Shown here one piece after another: positions 6,997 to 12,827 of a stretch of DNA of 12,872 nt. This stretch comes from DAONDZ01 sp964517555 (lineage in GTDB: Bacteria; Patescibacteriota; Patescibacteriia; Patescibacteriales; UBA12465): the NCBI GenBank assembly GCA_964517555.1, contig CAZFEF010000020.1, forward strand, positions 1 through 12,872, written 5' to 3'. The notes under the pieces were generated by a model that saw only the letters and a program-made list of their open reading frames with translations, was not told where the DNA came from and made no database searches. The translations under genes were made by a program, and so were the position numbers. How positions within the stretch are numbered: the stretch's first letter is position 1; each line of letters opens with the position of its first letter.

Positions 6997-7717
6997 AAGC
7001 GCAATAATCGCAAGCCTCTCCGGACTCCGGAACCTGGTCTTGCATTAAACATTTCTTAGCCTCTTCTAGGGTCTTCTCAATCCAATTAGCCCTTCCTTGA
7101 TAGGGAATGATTTTGACATCAAACTCTAGTTTACCGTCAAAAGCCTGACGATCAGTTTTGCCATTGCAATAAACAAAATAACCGGTGTCAGAAACCTTAA
7201 ATCCGTTTTGTCTCAGTAGCCATTGGTAGACTTCCATTTGACGCTTGTAGGCTATCTGCCAATCAGCATCGATATTGACCTCGCTCTCTTTACTGGTCGA
7301 CTTGTAATCCACTACATGAATATTGCCTTGTTTATCCGACCAAAGGTCATCCACCGCGCCAAAAACTAAAAAATTAGTCGGGGTGTGTAAGTACTGCACC
7401 CCATGAAAGTTGGTCCGCCAATTATCCAATTCTGGATGAGCCAAGGGCACTAAATCCAGGCCGTAGTGCTGCATCAGGGGATGAGCTTGATTTTTGGCCC
7501 GATGAATATCAAACTCCTTCTTGAGCAAAGTATCAACAGCCGAGTTCAGATTAAAAGGAAAACTCGGCGGCTGAGGGATGCCCAAACGCCGATCAAGATA
7601 AAAGCAACGGGGACAATTCAAAAATAGGTCAATCTTGCTCCGACTGAGCTTAAACGGCTCTGATGATAAAGGGTCAAACAAGTTTTTCTGCCGCTTGGCA
7701 TTATAAAAAATAGACAT
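6944..7717 (-). CDS. PD-(D/E)XK (RecB/Cas4-type) nuclease with two CxxC pairs
   Basis: This 257-residue protein carries the RecB-type nuclease core: GAVDD with D123, then VVDYKS with D137 and K139, then the helix motif QMEVYQWLL with Q160 and Y164. An N-terminal pair C35/C38 (NCPRC) and a C-terminal pair C236/C239 (ACDYC) could together hold an Fe-S cluster or zinc. AddB and Cas4 staple the domain in a similar way, though with a different Cys pattern. I start it at the ATG at 7717 because AGAAGGAG lies 6 bases upstream. The longer frame to 7834 would overlap the RNase gene and run through the terminator. It is the first gene of the long cysS operon, and its stop falls inside the AlkD gene. 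The role is probably DNA repair or processing; no CRISPR array or Cas1 is nearby. Confidence 0.85.
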   Translation of the reverse strand: MSIFYNAKRQKNLFDPLSSEPFKLSRSKIDLFLNCPRCFYLDRRLGIPQPPSFPFNLNSAVDTLLKKEFDIHRAKNQAHPLMQHYGLDLVPLAHPELDNWRTNFHGVQYLHTPTNFLVFGAVDDLWSDKQGNIHVVDYKSTSKESEVNIDADWQIAYKRQMEVYQWLLRQNGFKVSDTGYFVYCNGKTDRQAFDGKLEFDVKIIPYQGRANWIEKTLEEAKKCLMQDQVPESGEACDYCAYVQAVSGVNRRQQAQLF

Positions 7718-7721
7718 AAAG

Positions 7722-7729
7722 CTCCTTCT
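7722..7729 (-). promoter_or_regulatory. strong Shine-Dalgarno site fixing the nuclease start
   Basis: AGAAGGAG on the minus strand ends 4 bases before the ATG at 7717 (GGAG core 4-8 bases away). It is one of only two clear Shine-Dalgarno sites in the window and rules against the 39-residue longer form. Confidence 0.85.
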
Positions 7730-7760
7730 AATATTAACATTTACCCCCAAAAAAGCAAAT

Positions 7761-7787
7761 AAACAAAACCGCCCCCAAGGGGAGCGG
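7761..7787 (-). terminator. intrinsic terminator after the beta-CASP RNase gene
   Basis: On the minus strand CCGCTCCC (7787-7780) pairs with GGGGGCGG around a CTTG loop (one T-G pair). It is followed by TTTTGTTTATTTG and then another T-run. The GC-rich stem with a U-tract, 25 bases after the RNase stop, is a textbook intrinsic terminator. It separates the RNase gene from the nuclease-cysS operon. I could not find a convincing promoter between it and 7717, so read-through may feed the downstream operon. Confidence 0.8.
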
Positions 7788-7811
7788 AAAAGTATAAAAT
7801 CAAGAAATAAT

Positions 7812-9179
7812 CTAAAGTTCATAAACCATGCCATATTGTGGCACCTCGGCTATGAGTCGTAATTCTCGAGATAATTTGGCCGACAATTCTAAGGCACTTT
7901 CATCTTCACCATGATTTAAGAAAATTCGAACCGGCTTAGGAGAAGTAAAATGTTTGATGTAGTCGATAATTTGCGCTTCTTCAGCATGAGAAGAAAAAGC
8001 ATTAGTTAAAGAAATTTTAGCTCGGACTCGCAAGCTATCCCCTAAAATACTAACTTGCTTATCTCCGCGCAATAAAGCTCGACCCGGAGTTCCTGGAGCT
8101 TGATAGGCTACCAAGAGCACTTGACTGCGAGGATTCTCCAAATTAAATCGAAGATGATACGGCACCCGACCGCCCACGCCCATACCCGAAGAAGCTAAAA
8201 TAATATTAGGCGGCGGTGATGAATTAATAGCCTTAGACTCAGAACTGGTGGCCGTCAATTTGAACCCGGGGAAATTAAATAGATCATCGCCCTGACGAAT
8301 TAAATCTAACGATTTCTGATTATAATACTTCTGATAATGGCGATAAACCTCTAGGGCCTTAATAGCTAAAGGGCTATCCAGATAGCTAGGCAAACGAGGC
8401 ACTAAGCCATTTTCCACTAAATAATTAAGTTCAAAGAGGATTTCCTGAGTCTTTTCTAGGGCAAATATCGGAATAATCAAATTGCCGCCCCGAGAAGCTG
8501 TTTCCAAAATAGCTTTTTGAATTTTAGCTACTCCCTCTTCTTTCTTCTCATGAAAATTACCAGCATAGGTCGATTCGCAGATCAAAAAATCAGCTCCGGA
8601 GACAAAGTCCATATCTCGGATTATCGGCGAAGGCGAATTACCTAAATCTCCGGAAAATACTAATCTTTTCTCCTGGCCTCCATCTTTGATGATAAAACGA
8701 AACATGGCCGAACCTAAAATATGACCAGCATCATAGGTTTGGACTTGGAATCCCGAAAAAACGGTTGTTATCTGATAGTAATCCAAGGGCAAAAATAACG
8801 ACATTACCCCGGAAACATCATCAGCCGTATACAACGGTTCATTGCCGGCCATTTCTGCCTCACCGGCAATAATATGGGCGGCATCTAAAAGCATCAACTC
8901 TGCTAAATCCCGTGTAGCATCGGTGGCATAAATCTTACCCCTAAAACCGTCTTTATATAATTTAGGCAAGCGGCCGCAATGATCCAAATGAGCATGAGTT
9001 AAAAATAAAACATCGATCTCCTTGGGGTCAAAATGAAAGTCTTCATGATTACGCTCCAGGGCAAATCGTTCCCCCTGGAACAAGCCGCAATCGATCAGTA
9101 CTTTATGATTCTTCCATTCCAACAAGGAACAAGAACCAGTAACCTCACGACAAGCGCCATGAAAAGATAATTTAATCAT
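7812..9179 (-). CDS. metallo-beta-lactamase / beta-CASP RNA-processing nuclease
   Basis: This 455-residue protein belongs to the CPSF73/Ysh1-like branch of two-zinc RNases (COG1236 type). It has the metal motif HAHLDH at H62, H64, D66, H67, the third-motif His H153 (DAGHILGS), and GDLG with D178. The beta-CASP motif A is E202 (ICESTY), motif B is H398 (FSSHAEE), and motif C is H423 (LNHGEDES). The ASSGM turn is at 329-333. The N-terminus FHGACREVTGSCSLLE is the normal family start, so the ATG at 9179 is secure. All catalytic residues are present, so an active endo- or exoribonuclease is expected. It diverges from rnhB and appears to be translated from a leaderless mRNA (see 9188-9196). Confidence 0.93.
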   Translation of the reverse strand: MIKLSFHGACREVTGSCSLLEWKNHKVLIDCGLFQGERFALERNHEDFHFDPKEIDVLFLTHAHLDHCGRLPKLYKDGFRGKIYATDATRDLAELMLLDAAHIIAGEAEMAGNEPLYTADDVSGVMSLFLPLDYYQITTVFSGFQVQTYDAGHILGSAMFRFIIKDGGQEKRLVFSGDLGNSPSPIIRDMDFVSGADFLICESTYAGNFHEKKEEGVAKIQKAILETASRGGNLIIPIFALEKTQEILFELNYLVENGLVPRLPSYLDSPLAIKALEVYRHYQKYYNQKSLDLIRQGDDLFNFPGFKLTATSSESKAINSSPPPNIILASSGMGVGGRVPYHLRFNLENPRSQVLLVAYQAPGTPGRALLRGDKQVSILGDSLRVRAKISLTNAFSSHAEEAQIIDYIKHFTSPKPVRIFLNHGEDESALELSAKLSRELRLIAEVPQYGMVYEL

Positions 9180-9187
9180 ATACCGAC

Positions 9188-9196
9188 ATTATATCA
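9188..9196 (-). promoter_or_regulatory. extended -10 promoter of the RNase gene, leaderless
   Basis: TGATATAAT on the minus strand is a perfect TATAAT with an extended TGn. Exactly 8 bases separate the hexamer from the ATG at 9179, so transcription should start at or within two bases of the AUG. No recognisable -35 is present and no Shine-Dalgarno site can fit. Confidence 0.7.
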
Positions 9197-9211
9197 TGAA
9201 AAATATCTCCA

Positions 9212-9220
9212 TGCTATAAT
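9212..9220 (+). promoter_or_regulatory. extended -10 promoter of rnhB, leaderless
   Basis: TGCTATAAT on the plus strand is a perfect extended -10, again 8 bases from the ATG (9229). The expected start, 6-8 bases after the hexamer, coincides with the AUG. The -35 area overlaps the opposing -10 of the RNase gene, so RNA polymerase may not be able to occupy both promoters at once. Confidence 0.7.
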
Positions 9221-9228
9221 ACTCATAT

Positions 9229-9864
9229 ATGGACCTCGAGAAAGAACAACAACTCAATCAATGTGGCTATCAGCTAATCGCTGGAGTCGACGAGGCCGGC
9301 CGCGGACCGTTGGCCGGGCCGGTAGTGGCCGCGGCGGTTATTTTCCCGGTCGGCTTTGCAATCGACTCCCGGGAGTTAGAGAAAATCAAGGACTCAAAAA
9401 AACTGTCTAGTCGCCAAAGAGAAAAATTATTCACCCTAATCAAAGAAAAAGCAGTGACTGTTAGTATCGCCACCGTTGGCCATGCCAGAATTGACCAGAT
9501 CAATATTTTGCAAGCTAGTCTCTTGGCTATGCGCCAAGCAGTGAATACATTAAATGTACAACCAGACTATGTTATGGTCGATGGCAAGTTTAAAATTCCT
9601 GAATTAGACATTCCCCAGGAAGCTATAATCGATGGTGACGCTCAAGTATTCGCCATCGCCGCCGCTTCGATCATTGCCAAAGTCAGTCGTGACTACCTGA
9701 TGAATCTCCTAGATGAAAAATACCCTGATTACAAATTCCGTCAGCATAAAGGCTACGGCACCAAACAACATTTAGAAATATTAAAAAAATTCGGCCCCTC
9801 CCCTATCCATCGTCGGAGCTTCGAGCCTCTCAAGAGTCAGTTAGCTAAACGGCGAAAAAAATAA
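9229..9864 (+). CDS. rnhB: ribonuclease HII
   Basis: RNase HII cuts the RNA strand of RNA-DNA hybrids and removes single ribonucleotides from DNA. The signature GVDEAGRGPLAGP supplies D21 and E22. D118 (VMVDGK) and D155 (KVSRD) complete the DEDD site. The Tyr-containing HKGYGTKQH motif and the end motif HRRSFEP are intact. Length 211 is typical. No alternative in-frame start lies before the catalytic motif, which supports the ATG at 9229 and thus the leaderless reading. It is the only complete plus-strand gene in the window. Its last codons (AAA AAA TAA) are on the opposite strand part of the U-tract that ends the neighbouring non-coding RNA. Confidence 0.97.
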   Translation: MDLEKEQQLNQCGYQLIAGVDEAGRGPLAGPVVAAAVIFPVGFAIDSRELEKIKDSKKLSSRQREKLFTLIKEKAVTVSIATVGHARIDQINILQASLLAMRQAVNTLNVQPDYVMVDGKFKIPELDIPQEAIIDGDAQVFAIAAASIIAKVSRDYLMNLLDEKYPDYKFRQHKGYGTKQHLEILKKFGPSPIHRRSFEPLKSQLAKRRKK

Positions 9865-9916
9865 AAAACCCTGGAAGAGGTCTTTGGCATGGGAAGTCAA
9901 AGATTTTTTCCAGGGT
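9855..9916 (-). terminator. strong intrinsic terminator of the intergenic RNA
   Basis: On the minus strand ACCCTGGAA (9908-9916) pairs perfectly with TTCCAGGGT (9868-9876). A second inner stem TCTTTG/CAAAGA (9898-9903 with 9881-9886) lies inside it. The hairpin is followed by TTTTTATTTTTTT. This blocks minus-strand transcripts from running antisense into rnhB. Confidence 0.85.
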
Positions 9917-10162
9917 CGAAAAAACGAAATTCTTTTTGGATCAACTTTTTGTTATTATTTTTTTGGTTTCTAGTGATGGGATTTTTTAAATGTTGCTTGA
10001 CTCCGGTCAAAGCTTTTGATTAATCCCTAGACCATAAATTGGTCGAATTTGAAAACCGTTTCTAATAACAATATTTTGATATCACTCTCTTAACAGAATT
10101 TATAACGTTTGGATCCTCTTAAAAGAATGATTTGAATGTACGATGATTGTTAATATAGCTAT
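9868..10162 (-). ncRNA. candidate structured non-coding RNA, about 295 nt, class unknown
   Basis: This segment has a near-consensus promoter before it, a strong terminator at its end and no credible ORF on either strand. By eye, the minus-strand RNA can form: (1) a 13-bp helix, 10119-10131 with 10081-10093, two G-U pairs, 25-nt loop; (2) a 9-bp long-range helix, 10063-10071 with 9949-9957; nested inside it (3) 10052-10057 with 9965-9970, (4) the hairpin 10030-10044 (GACCA/TGGTC), (5) 10022-10027 with 9978-9983 (GGGATT/AATCCC), and (6) the hairpin 9995-10013 (GC stem with CGGA loop); then (7) the terminator hairpin. All are mutually compatible. I compared it with RNase P RNA, tmRNA, SRP RNA and 6S RNA and saw none of their conserved cores. 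AT-richness makes chance helices possible, so the transcript is more certain than the fold. Confidence 0.6.
9881..9909 (+). terminator. candidate rnhB terminator nested in the opposing one
   Basis: Read on the plus strand, the inner 6-bp stem TCTTTG/CAAAGA (11-nt loop) is followed directly by TTTTTT. It lies 17 bases after the rnhB stop. The stem is short, so efficiency is uncertain. The T-run belongs to the outer stem of the minus-strand terminator, making a nested two-way device. Confidence 0.45.
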
Positions 10163-10168
10163 GCCTAT

Positions 10169-10197
10169 ATTATAGCATTTTAGCCCCTAAGCGTCAA
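10169..10197 (-). promoter_or_regulatory. near-consensus promoter of the intergenic RNA
   Basis: On the minus strand TTGACG (10192-10197) is followed after exactly 17 bp by TATAAT (10169-10174), preceded by an extended TGC. The -35 overlaps the TGA stop of the NDK-like gene. It is the strongest-looking promoter in the window, and no gene lies downstream on its strand before the terminator. Predicted start is near 10162. Confidence 0.75.
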
Positions 10198-10778
10198 ACA
10201 TTTTTGCCCCTCAATAATTCCGGGTAATTTTGCTTGATTTCTTGGCTAAAAAATAGAGTGGCATCGGCTAAACCACGCTCCTTTTCCGAGGTATATATCA
10301 ACCGCCCCGGGCAACTCTGCCAAGGATCTTTCTGTTCGAAATCGAAATAGCGATCCCAGGGTAATTGATGTCTTAGGGCATCAGGAGGGTAGCGCAAAGG
10401 ATCGAGCTTGAAACCGATTTGTCTCCGTAATAAATCATTAGCTTCCGGCGCTATAAAAAGTAAGGCTAATAGATTGCCACTCGACAATTCCTGCTTTAAG
10501 CAAAAAATTAATTTCTGTCCTAGTTCAATCGGCGAAGCCTTGCGAATCAACGAGCCGCAATTACGATTCCGATATTTTATCTGTCGGCCCATATCTTCCA
10601 ACCAATCATGATGAGTATAAGGCTCAAAATATGAATCGATTATCCCTTCTTCTAAATTAGGGATATTGCGCTTCCTGACGCAAGTATTATTCCGCTCCAA
10701 GCACTCCAAGATAATTTCGAGGCCACCGGAACGCGATACAGAATAGGGACTAACAAGAACTACAGCTACCTGTTTCAT
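10194..10778 (-). CDS. divergent nucleoside-diphosphate-kinase-like protein lacking the catalytic His
   Basis: The 194-residue protein follows the NDK fold in order. VVLVSPYSVSRSGGLEII (6-23) sits where NDKs have IKPDAV...GEII. SYFEPYTHHDW (49-59) is at the FYxEH region. RRQIGFKLDPLRYPPDALR (118-136) matches RxxxGxTDPxxAxPGTIR. RLIYTSEKERGLADATLFF (159-177) matches NLIHxSDSxExAxxEIxxFF. NDK residues are changed at the key spots: the Lys of KPD is S10, the Asn is R159 and the phosphorylated His is Y162. Two insertions (about 72-95 and 148-158) make it longer than usual NDKs (about 140-150). It probably cannot transfer phosphate through His and may be a nucleotide-binding pseudo-enzyme. The alignment is by eye. 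No Shine-Dalgarno site is present, and a terminator precedes it. Confidence 0.55.
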   Translation of the reverse strand: MKQVAVVLVSPYSVSRSGGLEIILECLERNNTCVRKRNIPNLEEGIIDSYFEPYTHHDWLEDMGRQIKYRNRNCGSLIRKASPIELGQKLIFCLKQELSSGNLLALLFIAPEANDLLRRQIGFKLDPLRYPPDALRHQLPWDRYFDFEQKDPWQSCPGRLIYTSEKERGLADATLFFSQEIKQNYPELLRGKNV

Positions 10779-10813
10779 GACATATATTTTTTAGAGGTTA
10801 AACTATAAAAGAA

Positions 10814-10847
10814 CTAAAAAGGAATTAAATTAATAATTCCTTTTTAG
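10814..10847 (-). terminator. hairpin terminator after the hisS-GerMN pair
   Basis: A perfect 14-bp inverted repeat, CTAAAAAGGAATTA/TAATTCCTTTTTAG, closes a 6-nt loop 34 bases after the GerMN stop. The GGAATTA stem followed by TTTTT works as an intrinsic terminator. The A/T flanks make it nearly symmetric, so it could act on both strands. Confidence 0.65.
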
Positions 10848-10880
10848 AGTATAGCAATATTTTTTATCCGTCAATATAAA

Positions 10881-11429
10881 CTAAGGCTGAAGCGCTTCCT
10901 CGCTGTTTCCATCGATAGCGATCACCACTTCTTTAACTTCGGGAAACTGTTTGATGGTATTCACAATTTGTGAACGGATAGCACTGACCCTACAAGAGCC
11001 ACCAATGCCTTGATCTAAATCAGGGCCAAAATTCAAAGTCACTACTCCATCCGCCATTTCTATTTTTGGCATCTGAGTTTCTGGATTCAAACTGCTAAAA
11101 TAACCTTGCTCTTTTTCTAGAGCGCTAGGACCGTCCAATAGGCTCTTAAGGGCTATGCCATATTTTGAACCAGAGAAATCGGCTTGGCGGGAAACACCAT
11201 AAGTAGTGCCGCATTCCAAAGCTCCGGGGTCAATATTGGAACTACCGAAGAACACCTTAAATTTCAAAATTTGATCAGCGCAAGAAGTACTCGGCTGCGG
11301 TTCACTAGGATGTCCATGCTTGACCCATTGCCCCTCAGAACAAACCCAAGTATCTTCGCCGGAGAATAAACGAATAGCGGCAATCAGCAGTAAAAACAAT
11401 ACTAAGGCAATAATGATTATTTTGCGCAT
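10881..11429 (-). CDS. membrane-anchored GerMN-domain protein
   Basis: The 182-residue protein begins with one hydrophobic helix (residues 3-20, MRKIIIIALVLFLLLIAAI), consistent with a membrane anchor or uncleaved signal. No lipobox Cys is evident. Next comes DTWVCSEGQWVKHGHPS (26-42), a segment I associate with CPR envelope proteins; C30 and C49 could form a disulfide. From about residue 55 a GerMN (sporulation/germination M-like) domain follows, with a typical GVVTLNFGPDL strand and an end strand VVIAIDG. GerMN domains are thought to bind cell-wall or envelope partners; the ligand is unknown. It starts 3 bases after hisS with no Shine-Dalgarno site, so it is probably co-transcribed and coupled. 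The outward-facing topology is inferred. Confidence 0.75.
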   Translation of the reverse strand: MRKIIIIALVLFLLLIAAIRLFSGEDTWVCSEGQWVKHGHPSEPQPSTSCADQILKFKVFFGSSNIDPGALECGTTYGVSRQADFSGSKYGIALKSLLDGPSALEKEQGYFSSLNPETQMPKIEMADGVVTLNFGPDLDQGIGGSCRVSAIRSQIVNTIKQFPEVKEVVIAIDGNSEEALQP

Positions 11430-11432
11430 AGA

Positions 11433-12719
11433 CTATAAGTTAGTCGGCATTTCATCTTCGCGTCCATTGAACATGGATTTTAGTTTATACACTCCTCTTT
11501 TTGCCTCTTCAGAACCATAGATTAAGAATTGAGCAAACCCATGTTTGTCAGCGAATTCCAAAGCCTTACCAATTTTCATCGGCTCTAGGCCGGATAAAAC
11601 TGATTTGCCTTGAGCCCTTATTTGAGCGACAATCTGGCGTAAGTCACCGGCCAAGTCTTCGGACAACAAAGGCGCGAAACAGACCTCGCGGTTAGCGCCG
11701 GTATCGGGCAACAGGCCCCAACTCTCTAGGAAGAGTTTAAAAGTTTCATCCCCCAAACCAAAACCCACCGCCGGGAAACTCTGTTCTCCAAAAATATCAG
11801 CTAAGCCATTATAGCGGCCACCACCGAACATCGCCCGATTGTTATCCGCATGGTTATCAAAAACTTCAAAAACCAAACCGTCATAATAGTCAAAACCGCG
11901 AATTACGCTAGCGTTAAAAGACAGGTATTGGCCATAGCCCAAATCCGACATAACCCGCATCAATTCTTCGATTTCCTTCAAACCCGGATTATCCTTCAAT
12001 TCTGGCAAACGCTCCGCTACTTCAAAGGCAGAGGCGGCAGTCATAAACTTCACCACTTTGTCGATAGACTCATTGGTCAACTTTAAATCAGATAAGGATA
12101 GGATAAAATCATCAGCTGATAGCTTAAGGTATTTATCTAAAATCCTCACTACTGCTAGCTTGTTGTCCTCTTTCACTCCCACGGCGTCTAAAAGGCCGTC
12201 GATAAGGTTGCGATTATTGATTCTTAACTCGAAGGAATTGGCTGGCGGATTAAACGCCAAAACCAAATCTAAAACCAGGCTCAAAATCTCAATATCGGCG
12301 TTTAAACTATCACTGCCGAAAGTATCACAGTTCAATTGCCAAAACTCTCGGTTGCGACCTCTCTGCGGTCGTTCATTGCGAAAGAAATTAGCAATTGAAA
12401 ACAAACGCAAAGGCTTGGGCGCCGCCTCGAAATAGCGCGAAACCATACGGGTAACGCTCGGGGTCATTTCTGGCCGCAGAGCCAATTCCCGTCCACCTTG
12501 GTCAACAAAGACCATTAGCTCTTTCTGGCCAACATCCTCACCACTTTTAGCCCGATAAACATCAGCCGACTCTAAGGCTGGAGTTAAATACTCTGAAAAA
12601 CCATAACGTAGGCAGACCTGACGCCAGGTACTAAAAATGTATTGCCGCAAGGCAAATTCTTCAGGAAACCAATCGCTAGCCCCTTTAACCGGCTGATTGG
12701 ATAATATTTTCTTAGACAT
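11433..12719 (-). CDS. hisS: histidyl-tRNA synthetase
   Basis: This class II synthetase charges tRNA-His. Motif 2 is FRNERPQRGRNREFWQ (113-128), with the usual Tyr of FRYERPQ replaced by Asn. The histidine-binding loop IRGFDYYDGLVFE (273-285) keeps R274. GGGRYNGL (299-306) is present. Motif 3 reads VGFGLGDETF (318-327), where the class II Arg of GLER is replaced by T326. I chose the ATG at 12719 (428 aa, MSKKILSNQP), because the longer frame to 12755 would start upstream of the -10 box. The C-terminal anticodon-binding domain appears complete but short. It forms a unit with the GerMN gene. It has no Shine-Dalgarno site in its roughly 18-nt leader. Confidence 0.95.
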   Translation of the reverse strand: MSKKILSNQPVKGASDWFPEEFALRQYIFSTWRQVCLRYGFSEYLTPALESADVYRAKSGEDVGQKELMVFVDQGGRELALRPEMTPSVTRMVSRYFEAAPKPLRLFSIANFFRNERPQRGRNREFWQLNCDTFGSDSLNADIEILSLVLDLVLAFNPPANSFELRINNRNLIDGLLDAVGVKEDNKLAVVRILDKYLKLSADDFILSLSDLKLTNESIDKVVKFMTAASAFEVAERLPELKDNPGLKEIEELMRVMSDLGYGQYLSFNASVIRGFDYYDGLVFEVFDNHADNNRAMFGGGRYNGLADIFGEQSFPAVGFGLGDETFKLFLESWGLLPDTGANREVCFAPLLSEDLAGDLRQIVAQIRAQGKSVLSGLEPMKIGKALEFADKHGFAQFLIYGSEEAKRGVYKLKSMFNGREDEMPTNL

Positions 12720-12743
12720 ATGATTAAATTTAATGATAATAAC

Positions 12744-12772
12744 ATTATAACCCACTTTTAGACTCCGTTCAA
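12744..12772 (-). promoter_or_regulatory. sigma-70-type promoter of hisS
   Basis: On the minus strand TTGAAC (12767-12772) is followed after exactly 17 bp by TATAAT (12744-12749). The predicted start near 12737 gives an 18-nt leader without a Shine-Dalgarno site. The 12-bp perfect palindrome ATTAAATTTAAT at 12723-12734 lies just after the start and could be an operator, but it is pure A/T and may be chance. Confidence 0.65.
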
Positions 12773-12827
12773 CTAAAAATAGCCTAAAATAACCATTTTT
12801 CCACTAATACCCCCTTTACTACGTTTT

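Noticed and set aside
6944..7717. Cas4 of a CRISPR system
   Set aside because: The Cys pattern differs from Cas4, and there are no repeats, Cas1, Cas2 or other cas genes in the window.
7718..7760. Promoter TTGCTT, 16 bp, TAATAT before the nuclease gene
   Set aside because: Its start point would fall on the Shine-Dalgarno site, leaving no usable leader, and both boxes are poor matches.
7718..7834. 39-residue N-terminal extension of the nuclease, starting inside the RNase gene
   Set aside because: It would overlap the RNase 3' end and be encoded by terminator sequence, while a strong Shine-Dalgarno site lies just before the ATG at 7717.
9865..10193. Intergenic RNA as RNase P RNA, tmRNA, SRP RNA or 6S RNA
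   Set aside because: I found no GAGGAAAGUC or ACAGAA-type RNase P core, no tag ORF or tRNA-like ends, no SRP GGAA-loop core, and no pairing of 5' and 3' ends as in 6S.
9865..10193. Small protein gene inside the intergenic segment
   Set aside because: ATG, GTG and TTG frames on the minus strand stop within a few codons or read through the terminator as low-complexity sequence, without ribosome binding sites.
12720..12755. 12-residue N-terminal extension of HisRS
   Set aside because: The upstream start lies before the -10 box of the likely promoter, and the family normally begins near the ATG at 12719.
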